Of a stretch of DNA of 64,000 bases, positions 27,024 through 36,399 are shown one piece after another. The stretch's first letter is position 1, and every line of letters starts with the position of its first letter. The translations under genes were made by a program, and so were the position numbers. The notes under the pieces were generated by a model. The model had not been told where the DNA came from. It worked only from the letters and a program-made list of their open reading frames with translations, and did not search any database. Source of the stretch: UBA935 sp031555615. Its GTDB lineage: Bacteria; Bacillota; Clostridia; Lachnospirales; Lachnospiraceae. The stretch covers positions 14,050-78,049 of the forward strand of contig JAVBUF010000071.1 in NCBI GenBank assembly GCA_031555615.1. The letters are read 5' to 3'.

Positions 27024-28385
27024 TTACCATTCTACAATGTTCTTCTTTGTTACCACACAGTTTTCTAAAATAACCTTCTCCCGTTCATCCTGATCAATAT
27101 TCTTCAGGCAAATATTGTCCAATATCAGCCCGGTTACATTTCGGATATCCATGAAAGCTGCCCGGCTCCAATCAGGATAATAATTTTCGGCTGATACCTC
27201 ATCGGGATATAATAATTTGTCCAGCACCTTGGGATATTCCTCCGGAATATCCTGTCTGCGAACACCCCCGATGGCTGTATAGATGATATCTTTCATAATC
27301 ACCCCTTCGATCGGATGATGCTCTTCCGCATCAAACCGGATGCCCTGAAATTCCGGTCTGCCCATGATATCTTTTTCAAACCGATAATGTACCTCTTTCA
27401 TTTCTTCCCCATCAGTGATAATGATATCGGATATCAAAAGATTTTTCAGTGTTCCGATTGCCGGCATCTGCTCCAATTCAACCGAGCTGCCCAGCCCTTC
27501 CGGTTCAAACCGGTTGTTCAAAAGTACAAATATGGGACGGGAAACATTTTTCATAACCAGACCTCTGATCGCAAGATCAGAAATATTTCCACCCTCGGTG
27601 CACTCAATCTTTACCCCTTCCCGCCACACATTATGCATGGTGCAATTGGAAATCACCACGCCGGATATACTGCCGATGGATTTTAGGCCAATGCGAATAG
27701 CTGCACAGATAGATCTAAACTCGCAATTACTGATGTGAATATCTTCTACCGGATATTCTTTGCTTGATGCTTGAAGGCATAAATTATCGTCCGTTCCCTT
27801 AATATAACAATCTGATATGTAAACATGCCGGCATCCGTCAAAATCCAGACCATCGCCATTATATCTTTTATCATTGCTGATCCTGATTCCCCGAATCCAG
27901 ATATAAGCACTGTCCAAAAAAGCAGTCGTCCATGCTGCTGATTGAAGCAGGCGCAATCCTTCCATATGGATATTTCGGCACCGCAGAAACCGCATCATCA
28001 TTGGCCGGTATATGCTGTTGTGATTTGGAAAGGCTTCGGCATTACCATCTATCCTGCCGTTACCGGAAAGAATAATATTCTCCGCATCCTCCCCATAGAT
28101 AAAGCATCGGTCCAGTTCCGGCTCATTCCGATAACGATTGTAGTGAGTATCTGTTCCATAATCTTCAATATTATTGCTTGCCAAAAGAGTTGCTGATACA
28201 TCTATGTATAAATGGATATTCGATTTCAAATAGAGACTGCCAGACAAAAAAATCCCTCCCGACAGCACTATCGTTCCCCCACCATGCCGGCTGGCGGTAT
28301 CAATTGCGGTCTGAATGGCCACAGTGTCTTTTTGTTTCCCGTCTCCTTTTGCTCCGAAAGTTCTCACATCCAAAAAATGATTCAT
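27024..28385 (-). CDS. GH28-like/pectate-lyase-like parallel beta-helix glycosidase
   Basis: A 453-residue protein with no signal peptide, so cytoplasmic. The start VRTFGAKGDGKQKDT and TAIDTASRHGGGTIVLSGG match the N-terminal block of GH28 and related beta-helix enzymes. Central motifs are NGDGLDFDGCR, GTDDNLCLQ and REGVKIE, which correspond to the GH28 NTD, DD and RIK sites. The canonical GHG is not evident (RSICAAIRIG in that place), so activity may differ from classical polygalacturonase. The ATG overlaps the upstream stop (TAATG), with AAGGAG before it, implying coupling to the DUF4432 gene. Last gene of the glycosidase cluster. Confidence 0.85.
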   Translation of the reverse strand: MNHFLDVRTFGAKGDGKQKDTVAIQTAIDTASRHGGGTIVLSGGIFLSGSLYLKSNIHLYIDVSATLLASNNIEDYGTDTHYNRYRNEPELDRCFIYGEDAENIILSGNGRIDGNAEAFPNHNSIYRPMMMRFLRCRNIHMEGLRLLQSAAWTTAFLDSAYIWIRGIRISNDKRYNGDGLDFDGCRHVYISDCYIKGTDDNLCLQASSKEYPVEDIHISNCEFRSICAAIRIGLKSIGSISGVVISNCTMHNVWREGVKIECTEGGNISDLAIRGLVMKNVSRPIFVLLNNRFEPEGLGSSVELEQMPAIGTLKNLLISDIIITDGEEMKEVHYRFEKDIMGRPEFQGIRFDAEEHHPIEGVIMKDIIYTAIGGVRRQDIPEEYPKVLDKLLYPDEVSAENYYPDWSRAAFMDIRNVTGLILDNICLKNIDQDEREKVILENCVVTKKNIVEW

Positions 28386-29380
28386 TATAGCTCCTTTACC
28401 TGAAGCTCCAAATCAACCCGCTTCTTTTCACCAGGCCGTATAACCGGTAAGGTTGCGTTCTTCCGTTCCCATTCCTGCCCATTCACATGACAGTTACAAG
28501 GCTCCAGACCCATTGCGTAATCTCCAGATGCCATGGATTTCCATTGGGTCAGCCTTGGCAGCTGCGCCTGATAGTAACTGATATCCAGCCCAATCCCCAG
28601 TGATGCATTCTCGCCGCCAATTGTCACTTTACCGTTTTCATCTGCCTCTGTTTCATGATAAAAAACCTGCTCTGCAAGGTTATCTGTTGGCTCCTCCACC
28701 TGGTTCCACAACATTCCGGCAGTATCGCTTCCATCTCTGCGGGTTACCCTCCGGGAAGGTATCTTGATCCGGCATCCGCTATCCAGTAATGGATAACCCA
28801 GGTTACAATGATACAGCAGCATAAACGGAGCCTCCGCGTAGCCTTCATTGGTATATTCATCCTTTACCCAAATGGTATCAGCACTGCCATCCGCTTTTAC
28901 AACCGTTTCAATACAACGGCGCAACAGAATATTTTCCCCAAAAAGAGCCGCCTGGCGCATCTGTCCGGTTATCTGAAGGTGGTATTCCTCACCTTTCCAG
29001 AAAGCATCAATCCCCACCATTTCAGCCGGCGTAGAGCGCAGGGTTCCATGCATGGGAAGATATCTTTTTTCATCCGGTGGACCTACATTGTCCGTTCCAC
29101 AGGTAAAAAGCAGACCGCCCATAATACTGCGCCCGGCCTCCTGCCCGTGAGAATCGTAATGTTGCCGGTTCTGCAGTCCCGGCTTGCTTAAGAACACCAG
29201 ATTATTCCCATTATAGGAGCACTCCGCAATGTCCATACATTTATCCAGCGCTACCGTAAACATCAGTCCTCCGGCTTTGACCTCCACTGCTCTCAGCCCT
29301 GCTGCCCGCCCATCCAGATACTGTATGGTCCGGGCATAGGCCAACTGCTGCATACTTCCTATTTTCTTTCTTTTTTCCAT
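28385..29380 (-). CDS. DUF4432 / aldose-1-epimerase-like protein
   Basis: A 331-residue protein whose segments DGRAAGLRAVEVKAGGLMFTV, LDKCMDIAECSYNG, GGLLFTCGTDNVGPP and LYHCNLGYPLLD fit the DUF4432 branch of the galactose-mutarotase-like superfold. Such proteins are thought to bind or epimerise sugars. No signal peptide is present. It is flanked by PfkB and GH28 genes on the same strand (29 bp and a 1-bp overlap), so it probably handles a sugar released by the glycosidases. The precise substrate is unknown. Confidence 0.86.
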   Translation of the reverse strand: MEKRKKIGSMQQLAYARTIQYLDGRAAGLRAVEVKAGGLMFTVALDKCMDIAECSYNGNNLVFLSKPGLQNRQHYDSHGQEAGRSIMGGLLFTCGTDNVGPPDEKRYLPMHGTLRSTPAEMVGIDAFWKGEEYHLQITGQMRQAALFGENILLRRCIETVVKADGSADTIWVKDEYTNEGYAEAPFMLLYHCNLGYPLLDSGCRIKIPSRRVTRRDGSDTAGMLWNQVEEPTDNLAEQVFYHETEADENGKVTIGGENASLGIGLDISYYQAQLPRLTQWKSMASGDYAMGLEPCNCHVNGQEWERKNATLPVIRPGEKKRVDLELQVKEL

Positions 29381-29409
29381 ACCTTGCCTTTCCGAAAAGC
29401 CGCCCCCAC

Positions 29410-30381
29410 TTATCTGCTATTCCTTCGTTTTTCTAACCATTCCATAATTTCTTCCCTTGCCGGCATCACCCGCAAAGCACCTTTCCTGGTGGCCACAATT
29501 GCTGCCGCAGCATTGGCAAACCTCAGCATTGTCCGTAAATCCTCTTCTGCCAACTGCTCCACCCCATGTTCCAATATAAAATCCAGCACACAGCCCATAA
29601 AAGTATCCCCTGCTCCGGTAGTATCCACCGGTTTCACCGGAAAAGCGGCCTCTTCTACCATCATTTCATGATAATACGCCCGACTGCCGTTTCTCCCCAT
29701 GGTCACCAGAATCAACGGAATGGCAAAACGTTCCCTGATCCAGCGGACTCCCTCTGCATAATCCTCCTGCCCGGTGAGCCAGACAATTTCATTATCCGCG
29801 ATTTTAAGCACCTGACAATACTGCATCCCAAATAACATTTTGGCCCTGGCTGCTTCCTCATCTTGCCATAGGGGCATTCTCAGATTTGGATCAAAAGAAA
29901 TCAGACATCCTGCCTGCCTGGCACAGGTAAGCGCTTTTACGGTAGCATTGTTCACCGGTTCATGGGTCATGGATAAGGTCCCAAAGTGAAATATACGGCT
30001 GCCGGCGATCATTTCTTCTGCCACTTCATCGGCATTTAGCATCATATCAGCCCCGGGATTGCGGTAAAAAGAAAATTCCCGGTCATAATCCTCTGTCATA
30101 TGTACCAGTGCCAGTGTTGTCGGTACTTGTGAATCCGTCCGCAACCCTGCTGTCCCGATTCCGCTTTCTTCCAACGCCGCCTTTAACTGCCTGCCGAAGA
30201 AATCTGCTCCCACCTTGCCGATAAACTCCGTCTTTCGATTCAATTTCCCCAGCATCGCCAGCACATTCCCCGGTGCTCCCCCGGGGTTGGCTTCAAAAAC
30301 CGGATTCCCCTGATTACTTAAACCATTTTCCGTAAAATCTATCAACAGTTCCCCCAACGTGGTTACATCTGTTTTTTTCAT
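29410..30381 (-). CDS. PfkB-family carbohydrate kinase
   Basis: The 323-residue sugar kinase has the PfkB signature near the N-terminus (GGAPGNVLAMLGKL) and the C-terminal DTTGAGDTFMGCVL, with the catalytic Asp in GAGD. The overall length and FEANPGGAPGN resemble fructokinases and ribokinase-like enzymes. It phosphorylates a hexose or pentose; given the neighbouring D-lyxose isomerase-like gene, a ketose such as fructose or xylulose is plausible. GGAGTGAT lies upstream. A 206-bp inverted-repeat element separates it from the isomerase gene. Confidence 0.92.
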   Translation of the reverse strand: MKKTDVTTLGELLIDFTENGLSNQGNPVFEANPGGAPGNVLAMLGKLNRKTEFIGKVGADFFGRQLKAALEESGIGTAGLRTDSQVPTTLALVHMTEDYDREFSFYRNPGADMMLNADEVAEEMIAGSRIFHFGTLSMTHEPVNNATVKALTCARQAGCLISFDPNLRMPLWQDEEAARAKMLFGMQYCQVLKIADNEIVWLTGQEDYAEGVRWIRERFAIPLILVTMGRNGSRAYYHEMMVEEAAFPVKPVDTTGAGDTFMGCVLDFILEHGVEQLAEEDLRTMLRFANAAAAIVATRKGALRVMPAREEIMEWLEKRRNSR

Positions 30382-30419
30382 TTTTGTATCACTCCATTTC
30401 TTGTTCTATAGTTCTTTCG

Positions 30420-30625
30420 GCGATTGCGAAACCGTGGATTTGGCAGCGGGACAGAGCGGTTTATTCTGTGAAAGTCCCTTTTTGCCACAGAGATGAGACT
30501 TAAATTTGTGGAGCCCGCTTGTGCGAACACAAATTTTTCCTAAGGCTCATCGGCGTGTCTGGCAAAACCAGGACTGGAACGGAATAAACCGCTCTGTCCC
30601 GCTGCCATCGCAACCTTCGCAACAC
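30420..30625. repeat. Long imperfect inverted-repeat element
   Basis: A near-symmetrical element between two operon genes. The core arms are perfectly complementary over 25 bp (30442-30466 and 30582-30606). An inner pair of 9 bp (AAATTTGTG 30502-30510, CACAAATTT 30528-30536) closes a 17-base loop, and outer TTGCGAA sequences pair imperfectly. The segments between pair partially (GTCTGGCAAAA, GGACT). It could be a MITE, a BIME-like repeat or a structured transcript; no open frame of its own is convincing. Confidence 0.8.
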
Positions 30626-30631
30626 CAAATT

Positions 30632-31312
30632 CTACTCAACGACTGGATACTCATTACATAACAGCCGATAAGGTGCCTCATCTTCTTCAATCTCCGGGAA
30701 TCTGCCGATGGGCTCATAAAACCGATTGTCCGTGTTATCATCATTGCACATCGATACTTCTCCCAATAATACCGGCCCGGTGCCCTCCTCCACTTCAAAG
30801 TCATGGTACATATAAGGATAAATACTGATGGATTCACCTGGGCACAGCCTGACCTGGGTTCCGGCTGGCACTTGCCACGCTCTTCCGTCACAGTTTACCG
30901 TCACATCTGTATCGGCAAATTTTTCTTCGGGAGTGGAATTGTAAACCCGAATCAATATATTGCCGCCACCGCGGTTAATGATATCCTCCATCTTATTCCA
31001 GTGAAAGTGCATGGGGGCAGTCTGGCCTTCATTTAAATATAGCAGCTTTTCCGCATAGGTTTTGGTATACTGCTCCATTTTGAGGTTACCGTTTCGCAAA
31101 GTAATCAGGGAAAAACCCACCTTGTGGAAATTGCCCAAACCATAATCGGTGATATCCCAGCCCAGCATATTGTCCCGGATTTCATCATACTGGTGTCCTT
31201 TTTCCTGCCACTCCTCCGGTGTAAAATGACAAAAAGGGGGCAATGCAAAACGATACTCCCTGATCATATTTTCCATTTCTTTTAATGCTGCATTTATTTC
31301 TGATCTTTTCAT
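30632..31312 (-). CDS. D-lyxose isomerase-like cupin sugar isomerase
   Basis: The 226-residue cupin protein resembles D-lyxose isomerase, a metal-dependent enzyme that interconverts D-lyxose/D-xylulose and D-mannose/D-fructose. Likely metal ligands are the two His in MHFHWNKMEDI with its Glu, and the His in YPYMYHDFEVEE. KTYAEKLLYLNEGQTAP fits the same family. It has no signal peptide and so acts in the cytoplasm. With the PfkB kinase downstream it would convert an aldose to a ketose for phosphorylation. AGGAAGGAAG precedes the ATG; it follows the alpha-galactosidase gene by 16 bp. Confidence 0.85.
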   Translation of the reverse strand: MKRSEINAALKEMENMIREYRFALPPFCHFTPEEWQEKGHQYDEIRDNMLGWDITDYGLGNFHKVGFSLITLRNGNLKMEQYTKTYAEKLLYLNEGQTAPMHFHWNKMEDIINRGGGNILIRVYNSTPEEKFADTDVTVNCDGRAWQVPAGTQVRLCPGESISIYPYMYHDFEVEEGTGPVLLGEVSMCNDDNTDNRFYEPIGRFPEIEEDEAPYRLLCNEYPVVE

Positions 31313-31328
31313 GCTGTTCTTCCTTCCT

Positions 31329-33455
31329 TTAATTTAGTAATAAAGCAATTGCTTCCATTTCCTTCATCCCGGATATCTTTAGCACAGTTCCTGCCGTATC
31401 CGCCTGGATCTGTTTTCTTCCGTAGCGGTCTGCAATTTTCCAGTCTCCCCGAGGTAACTGCACCGATATCCTATCTTCCTTTTCCAGCATCTGACTGTCT
31501 GATCCGAACCGATGAATAACTACCAGCAGTTGACCTGTTTTCTGCTGTAAATCCTCTGTCAGTCCTTCCCGAACCAATGCCTGCCAGCCCACCGGCTTAT
31601 TGTAGCTGCCTGCATTCCCACCCTGACGGCTGGATTTTCCATCTTTAATAACCGGGGCTGCTTTCCGGTAAAAAGCCATTCCCTCCTCCACAATCTGCCA
31701 CTGGACAGAATTCAAATCATAGATATCACCGGAGAGGCACATTCTTCCCAGCAAAGTATTACACATGGAATAATACAGGCGGCTTTCATCATCTCCGGCC
31801 CGCAGCACCGCCCATATCTGGCTTTGTTCCGGGAGAATGGCCCGGTGGACATTCGCTGCGATAATGGGGATGGAAATGCATTCATGAGCATCGGAAAATG
31901 ATGACATGGATGTCAGTTCCTGCATGGACGGCTCCAATCGATGGCCTCCCGAAGAGCAGTTTTCGATAACGATATCCGGCAGCTCTGCTTTTATTTTTTG
32001 AAAAAAATGCTGACTGCCCGCCACATACTGCCGAAGCCCTTCTCCAAGTGATTCTGCACCATCACATCCAATTCCGATATTATCATTATAATCTACTTTC
32101 AGATAACCGAAACCATATTTTTTCAGGGTACCAATAATCTTTTCCGACAGATATTCCACCACCTGGGGATTCCGCATATCCCAAAAACGTCTCAAGCCGG
32201 TCTGGATGGGAATGCCGTCCCGGGTGAGCTGCCATTGTTCTTTTCGAAAGCCCTCCGTATTGCATCCCACACATTCCATTTCAAACCAGAGGCCCGGTAT
32301 CATTCCAGCCTCTCTGATGGCTTTTACCGTGTTTTGAAATCCGCCCGGAAAGCGGTCCTGATTAATATTCCAGTCTCCCATATCGCCGTTCCAGTCATCA
32401 GACCCCATGGAATACCAACCGGCATCAATGACACAATACCGAAATCCCCGGCCTTTGATGGCATTCACTATCTGCTGAAGATTTTCCTGGGTAGGATTGC
32501 CCCAGGTGGTGCAAAACTCGTTAAAAAGAATCGGAAGATCCTGCTCTGCCGCCGGTGCTGTCTGCCGCCCTTTCTTTTGGGCCGACGTCAGCCGGTGGGA
32601 AAGTTCATCCACGTCCCCCATGGCCACCGACAGCACGGCCCGGGGAGCCTCCAGACATGTTCCGGCTTCCAGACATTTCATCCAGTGACCAAATTCCCGG
32701 TCGCCGATACCGCCGGACAGAGCCGCCCGGTCATCTCTGGTATAAAGCTCCATCTGCCAGGAGCCCGGGTAGTACAACTGACTGCCGATACAGTAACCGG
32801 TCCGGCTGTCCTCCACCACCATCCAGGGAAAGAATCCCCTTACCGGCATGCTGCCCACCTGACCGAAACGAACAGATTGTACTCCATATCTTTGCCAGCT
32901 TGGTTCCATCTGTAACTCACAAAACGGTATCCTTTCCAACTTTCCTTCGGCACTCCATTTACTCCGCAGCCGGTATAAAGAATAATCTTCCATCCGTTCA
33001 TCGGTACCAATCGGAGAAAAACCGCACAGCGAATAGGATGACACCATTTCCAGCCAAACCGGCTGATCGGTCCGGTTGATTATCCGGGTTGAAACAGACA
33101 CATAGGCGGTCCCTTCCTGATATGTCAGGGAATGGATTGCCTGCAGCCGGGTACTTTCCAAAGTTGTAATAACAGAAAGCTTTCTTCCGTCCTTAATTAC
33201 CTCCTGCATCTGATATTTCAAGTCCAAAGTAGTTTGGCTGTTCCGCATGGTATGTCCGTTGGAAAAACCCACAGGATAGCTGTCTCCTACCGCTTTCACC
33301 TGTACCAGACTATCTACCGCCCAGTTACCCTCCAGGGTAAACCCATCAGCCACCCCCTCCGGCAGCATCACCAGACCAACCGTTCCGCTCTCATCCTCCA
33401 GCAGATAATAAGCCAACATATCCCCTAATTTTAAAGACTTAATTATAATTTTCAT
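31329..33455 (-). CDS. Alpha-galactosidase, GH36 family
   Basis: The 708-residue enzyme has the N-terminal beta-supersandwich followed by a TIM barrel. GH36 catalytic sites are visible: nucleophile Asp455 in LKVDYNDN and acid/base Asp522 in SSFSDAHE. WYSMGSDDWNGDMGDW and CSSGGHR also match. No signal peptide, so it acts on imported alpha-galactosides. The ATG at 33455 has no ribosome site near it; AAGGAG with an ATG lies 33 bp upstream, in frame but followed by two stop codons. The gene belongs to the GH88-GH43-GH36-isomerase run. Confidence 0.93.
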   Translation of the reverse strand: MKIIIKSLKLGDMLAYYLLEDESGTVGLVMLPEGVADGFTLEGNWAVDSLVQVKAVGDSYPVGFSNGHTMRNSQTTLDLKYQMQEVIKDGRKLSVITTLESTRLQAIHSLTYQEGTAYVSVSTRIINRTDQPVWLEMVSSYSLCGFSPIGTDERMEDYSLYRLRSKWSAEGKLERIPFCELQMEPSWQRYGVQSVRFGQVGSMPVRGFFPWMVVEDSRTGYCIGSQLYYPGSWQMELYTRDDRAALSGGIGDREFGHWMKCLEAGTCLEAPRAVLSVAMGDVDELSHRLTSAQKKGRQTAPAAEQDLPILFNEFCTTWGNPTQENLQQIVNAIKGRGFRYCVIDAGWYSMGSDDWNGDMGDWNINQDRFPGGFQNTVKAIREAGMIPGLWFEMECVGCNTEGFRKEQWQLTRDGIPIQTGLRRFWDMRNPQVVEYLSEKIIGTLKKYGFGYLKVDYNDNIGIGCDGAESLGEGLRQYVAGSQHFFQKIKAELPDIVIENCSSGGHRLEPSMQELTSMSSFSDAHECISIPIIAANVHRAILPEQSQIWAVLRAGDDESRLYYSMCNTLLGRMCLSGDIYDLNSVQWQIVEEGMAFYRKAAPVIKDGKSSRQGGNAGSYNKPVGWQALVREGLTEDLQQKTGQLLVVIHRFGSDSQMLEKEDRISVQLPRGDWKIADRYGRKQIQADTAGTVLKISGMKEMEAIALLLN

Positions 33456-33514
33456 TTAATTTCATAATATCACAAACAACGTTTGCATAGCTCCTTTTTA
33501 TTTTTATATAACCG

Positions 33515-33600
33515 GAAGAATGGCCCTGCCATTCTTCAAGACGAGATCTTAGAAACTGTTAGGCTCGGTACTTTCGAGCCTTACTGTTTCTTCTCGTCTT
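33515..33600. terminator. Two stacked hairpins over the GH43 3' end
   Basis: One hairpin pairs GAAGAATGG with CCATTCTTC (33515-33537). A second, 63-nt near-palindrome (33538-33600) pairs AAGACGAGA with TCTCGTCTT, then AGAAAC/GTTTCT and AGGCTCG/CGAGCCT around the stop codon. No long T run follows, so they may stabilise a processed mRNA end as much as terminate. Confidence 0.6.
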
Positions 33601-35227
33601 TTTCAAACCAGTCAAAATCCGCATATCTTCCAAACCCGGTGAGGTCCTGGCAGCAGATACCACACATGGTTCCGGTAAACCATCCTTCCATGCAAGCCTC
33701 ATCGGACAGAAAACCGGCATTTACTGTCTCGCCAATCAACTGCCAGGGTTCCCCATCCGGCTGATAATAAAACTGTACCATTCCGCTTCTGATTTCGGCT
33801 TTTAAAACCAGTTCCTTTCCCGGCATGACAGGAATATACTGGCTAAGATATTTATACTTTTTGTTTTCTGCTTTCAATAAGGTAATACATTTTCCGACTT
33901 CTTCATCATAGGAGATATGTAGATAAAGATAATTATCCGTATCATACATCAGGATCAATCCTGCCATTTGTTTGAATACTTCCGGTTCAAAATCTATCTT
34001 CGTGCTGATATCCATATCGTATTCCGTCATCCTTCTGGCAATCAAACTCTGTGAAAATTTGGATGACAATCCGCTTCGGCCATACATCCGAAGGTATCCT
34101 GGCCGGGCTGTCAGAGAAAGGTAATATTCATCCATGGGAATCCGCAGGGACTGGTAATCCAGGTGCAGTCTGCTGCCCGTAAAATCATCCCGTTCCAGGA
34201 TTGGGTCTGCCGGAAATTCCGGCAAATCAGGCATTTCCACATATGTCTGAGGCGTATTGCCGCCGCAATCCAGCACCAGCCAGTCGTCTTCCGTCCAGCG
34301 CATTTTTTGGATGGCTGTCTCACGCCCCAGCATGTACCGACGGCAGTCTGCAAAGCGCTGAACATCCGAAGGGTTTCGCTCTGCCGATGGGCGGCCGCAC
34401 AGATGAACAGCATACCATTCTCCATTCTGCGTTTCCACTAAATCACAATGCCCCGCTTTCTGGAGCAAAATCTCCGGGTGATGTCTGGATGTCAGGATAG
34501 AATATGCTTCCCTCTCACTTTCCCGCTTCATGAAATCGGCCTGGAACATTTCATATGGCCCCCAGATATTGCGCGATCTTTGGATGGTCTGGCCATGCCC
34601 CTCACCGGTACCGGTATCGGCACTGAACAGGTAATACCACCCATTTCGCTTAAAGATATGAGGACCCTCCAGAAAAATCCTTTCCGCCTGATAGATATCC
34701 CGGACCGGACCTGTCATCCTCTGTTTTACAGCATCATACTCCTGAAGCACCAGACGGCCGGCATATTTCTTGGGTACCCGGTGATCGGTTACCATACTGA
34801 CCATATATTTTCTGCCGTCGTCATCATGAAACAGAGACGGGTCAAAGCCAAAATTGTTCAGGGTTATAGGTTCCGACCATGGTCCATTGATATCGGTGGC
34901 GGTTACCAGATAATTCATGGTATCATACATATTGCAGTAAAAGGACTGCACCACCGTATATAATAGGTAAAAAACACCTTCATGGTAAGTCAGGCAAGGC
35001 GCCCAGATGCCCTGGGATGCCCCCACTCCCCGCAGATCCAACTGCGAGGTCCGGTTCAGCGGATATTCCAGCAGTTTCCAATGCACCAGATCTTTAGAAT
35101 GATGCAGTCTGACACCCGGCCACCATTCAAAAGTCGAAGTTGCGATATAATAATCATCTCCCACCCGGACAATTGACGGATCGGGATGAAATCCTCTTAA
35201 AATAGGGTTCTCGATGGTCTTTCCCAA
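33581..35227 (-). CDS. GH43-family beta-xylosidase/alpha-L-arabinofuranosidase
   Basis: About 548 residues. The five-bladed propeller shows the three GH43 acids: Asp in FHPDPSIV, Asp in NNFGFDPSLF and Glu in FLEGPHIF, with STFEWWPGVRLHHSKDL. A C-terminal concanavalin-like domain (about 350-548) is typical of the GH43_11 type. No signal peptide, so it works on imported oligosaccharides. I prefer the TTG at 35227 with AAAGGCAGG nine bases before it, giving GKTIENPILRG; a GTG at 35251 overlapping the upstream stop is possible. It follows GH88 directly. Confidence 0.92.
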   Translation of the reverse strand: MGKTIENPILRGFHPDPSIVRVGDDYYIATSTFEWWPGVRLHHSKDLVHWKLLEYPLNRTSQLDLRGVGASQGIWAPCLTYHEGVFYLLYTVVQSFYCNMYDTMNYLVTATDINGPWSEPITLNNFGFDPSLFHDDDGRKYMVSMVTDHRVPKKYAGRLVLQEYDAVKQRMTGPVRDIYQAERIFLEGPHIFKRNGWYYLFSADTGTGEGHGQTIQRSRNIWGPYEMFQADFMKRESEREAYSILTSRHHPEILLQKAGHCDLVETQNGEWYAVHLCGRPSAERNPSDVQRFADCRRYMLGRETAIQKMRWTEDDWLVLDCGGNTPQTYVEMPDLPEFPADPILERDDFTGSRLHLDYQSLRIPMDEYYLSLTARPGYLRMYGRSGLSSKFSQSLIARRMTEYDMDISTKIDFEPEVFKQMAGLILMYDTDNYLYLHISYDEEVGKCITLLKAENKKYKYLSQYIPVMPGKELVLKAEIRSGMVQFYYQPDGEPWQLIGETVNAGFLSDEACMEGWFTGTMCGICCQDLTGFGRYADFDWFEKDEKKQ

Positions 35228-35244
35228 AGTACTGTACCTGCCTT

Positions 35245-36399
35245 TCACCACAGAAAAATATCATTGCCTTTTAATTTAAAGATTGCTTCCATAAAATAGT
35301 AATCCCCATAAATAATATTAAATTCATGGTCGCTGCTGTGATAAGCACCGGTACATTTCGTCAGAAAACAATCACTCTCCCGGCTGTAATCACAATGAGC
35401 AGCATCCAACGCCTGCAGCAGCTTACATGCCGCATTCACATATAAATCTCGCTCCGGGACTTCCTTTGCAATTTCCAAAAGGCCGCAGGCGGCAATCGCG
35501 GCTGCCGTATCATCGCACCAGTTTGGCGTTGGGGGCTGCCTGAAGTCAACCGGAATAATACTGTCTTCCGGAATATTTTCCATGAAATAAGAGGCAATTT
35601 TCACCGCCGTGTCCAGGTATTCTTTTTTGCCGGTATGCCGGTAGCTCATCAAAAATCCGTAAAGCCCCCAGGTCTGGCCCCTGGTCCAGGAAGACCCCTG
35701 GGCATACCCCTGTCCCCCGTAATCCTTTACATATTCACCGGTATAAGGATCAAACTCGACAATGTGGCGAACCGAGCCATCTTCCCTGACAAAATTTTCC
35801 ATAACGGTATCGGCATGCATCATTGCCATATGTTTAAATCTGGGATCACCGGTTTCTTCGCTGGCCCAATATAATAACGGAATATTAAACATACTGTCAA
35901 TAATCACCCAGCCTCTGGTATCATCGCTGCCTTCGGGAAGATCATTCCAGGCCCGGATAAAGCGGCCCACCGGATTAAAGCGCCCCGCCAGAATACTGGC
36001 CGCATGAAGTCCTCTTTTTCTGGCTTCCGGATTTTTGGTCAGACGATAATCTGCCACCGCTGTGGGCAGATACATAAATCCCACATCATGATGCAGTCCG
36101 TAATACTCTTCAAAGCATTGATCCATCTTACCTTCCGATATTCTGGCAATCCGGGCATACCTTTCTTCTCCGGTTTCATGATACATCAGCCATAGCATGC
36201 CCCCCCAGAAACCGTTGCACCACCAGTTAATACCATCATCGATTGAAAATTTCTGGCTCCGGTCAGATTTGTCATCATGAGTTCCCTGAACCGTAGTATA
36301 AGGAATTTTTTCCTTTGATTTTTCGCTTACCCATTCCATCTTGGTCTTAATTTTACTGACTATTGCATTTAGCCAAACCATATCCTGTTCTTTTAACAT
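35245..36399 (-). CDS. GH88 unsaturated glucuronyl/galacturonyl hydrolase
   Basis: The 384-residue alpha/alpha-barrel enzyme shows GH88 blocks: INWWCNGFWGGMLWLMYHET, LHHDVGFMY, IIDSMFNIPLLYWASEETG and GYAQGSSWTRGQTWGLYG. It removes the 4,5-unsaturated uronic acid that polysaccharide lyases leave at the non-reducing end, so the pathway should receive lyase products made elsewhere. No signal peptide, so it is cytoplasmic. The ATG at 36399 follows GGAGGT. It is the first gene of the minus-strand glycosidase run and faces the AraC regulator across about 185 bp. Confidence 0.92.
   Translation of the reverse strand: MLKEQDMVWLNAIVSKIKTKMEWVSEKSKEKIPYTTVQGTHDDKSDRSQKFSIDDGINWWCNGFWGGMLWLMYHETGEERYARIARISEGKMDQCFEEYYGLHHDVGFMYLPTAVADYRLTKNPEARKRGLHAASILAGRFNPVGRFIRAWNDLPEGSDDTRGWVIIDSMFNIPLLYWASEETGDPRFKHMAMMHADTVMENFVREDGSVRHIVEFDPYTGEYVKDYGGQGYAQGSSWTRGQTWGLYGFLMSYRHTGKKEYLDTAVKIASYFMENIPEDSIIPVDFRQPPTPNWCDDTAAAIAACGLLEIAKEVPERDLYVNAACKLLQALDAAHCDYSRESDCFLTKCTGAYHSSDHEFNIIYGDYYFMEAIFKLKGNDIFLW

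Noticed and set aside
30547..30891. A 114-codon open frame on the minus strand across the inverted-repeat element
   Set aside because: It overlaps the isomerase gene in another frame, is Arg/Cys-rich and has no recognisable motif; it is a shadow frame.
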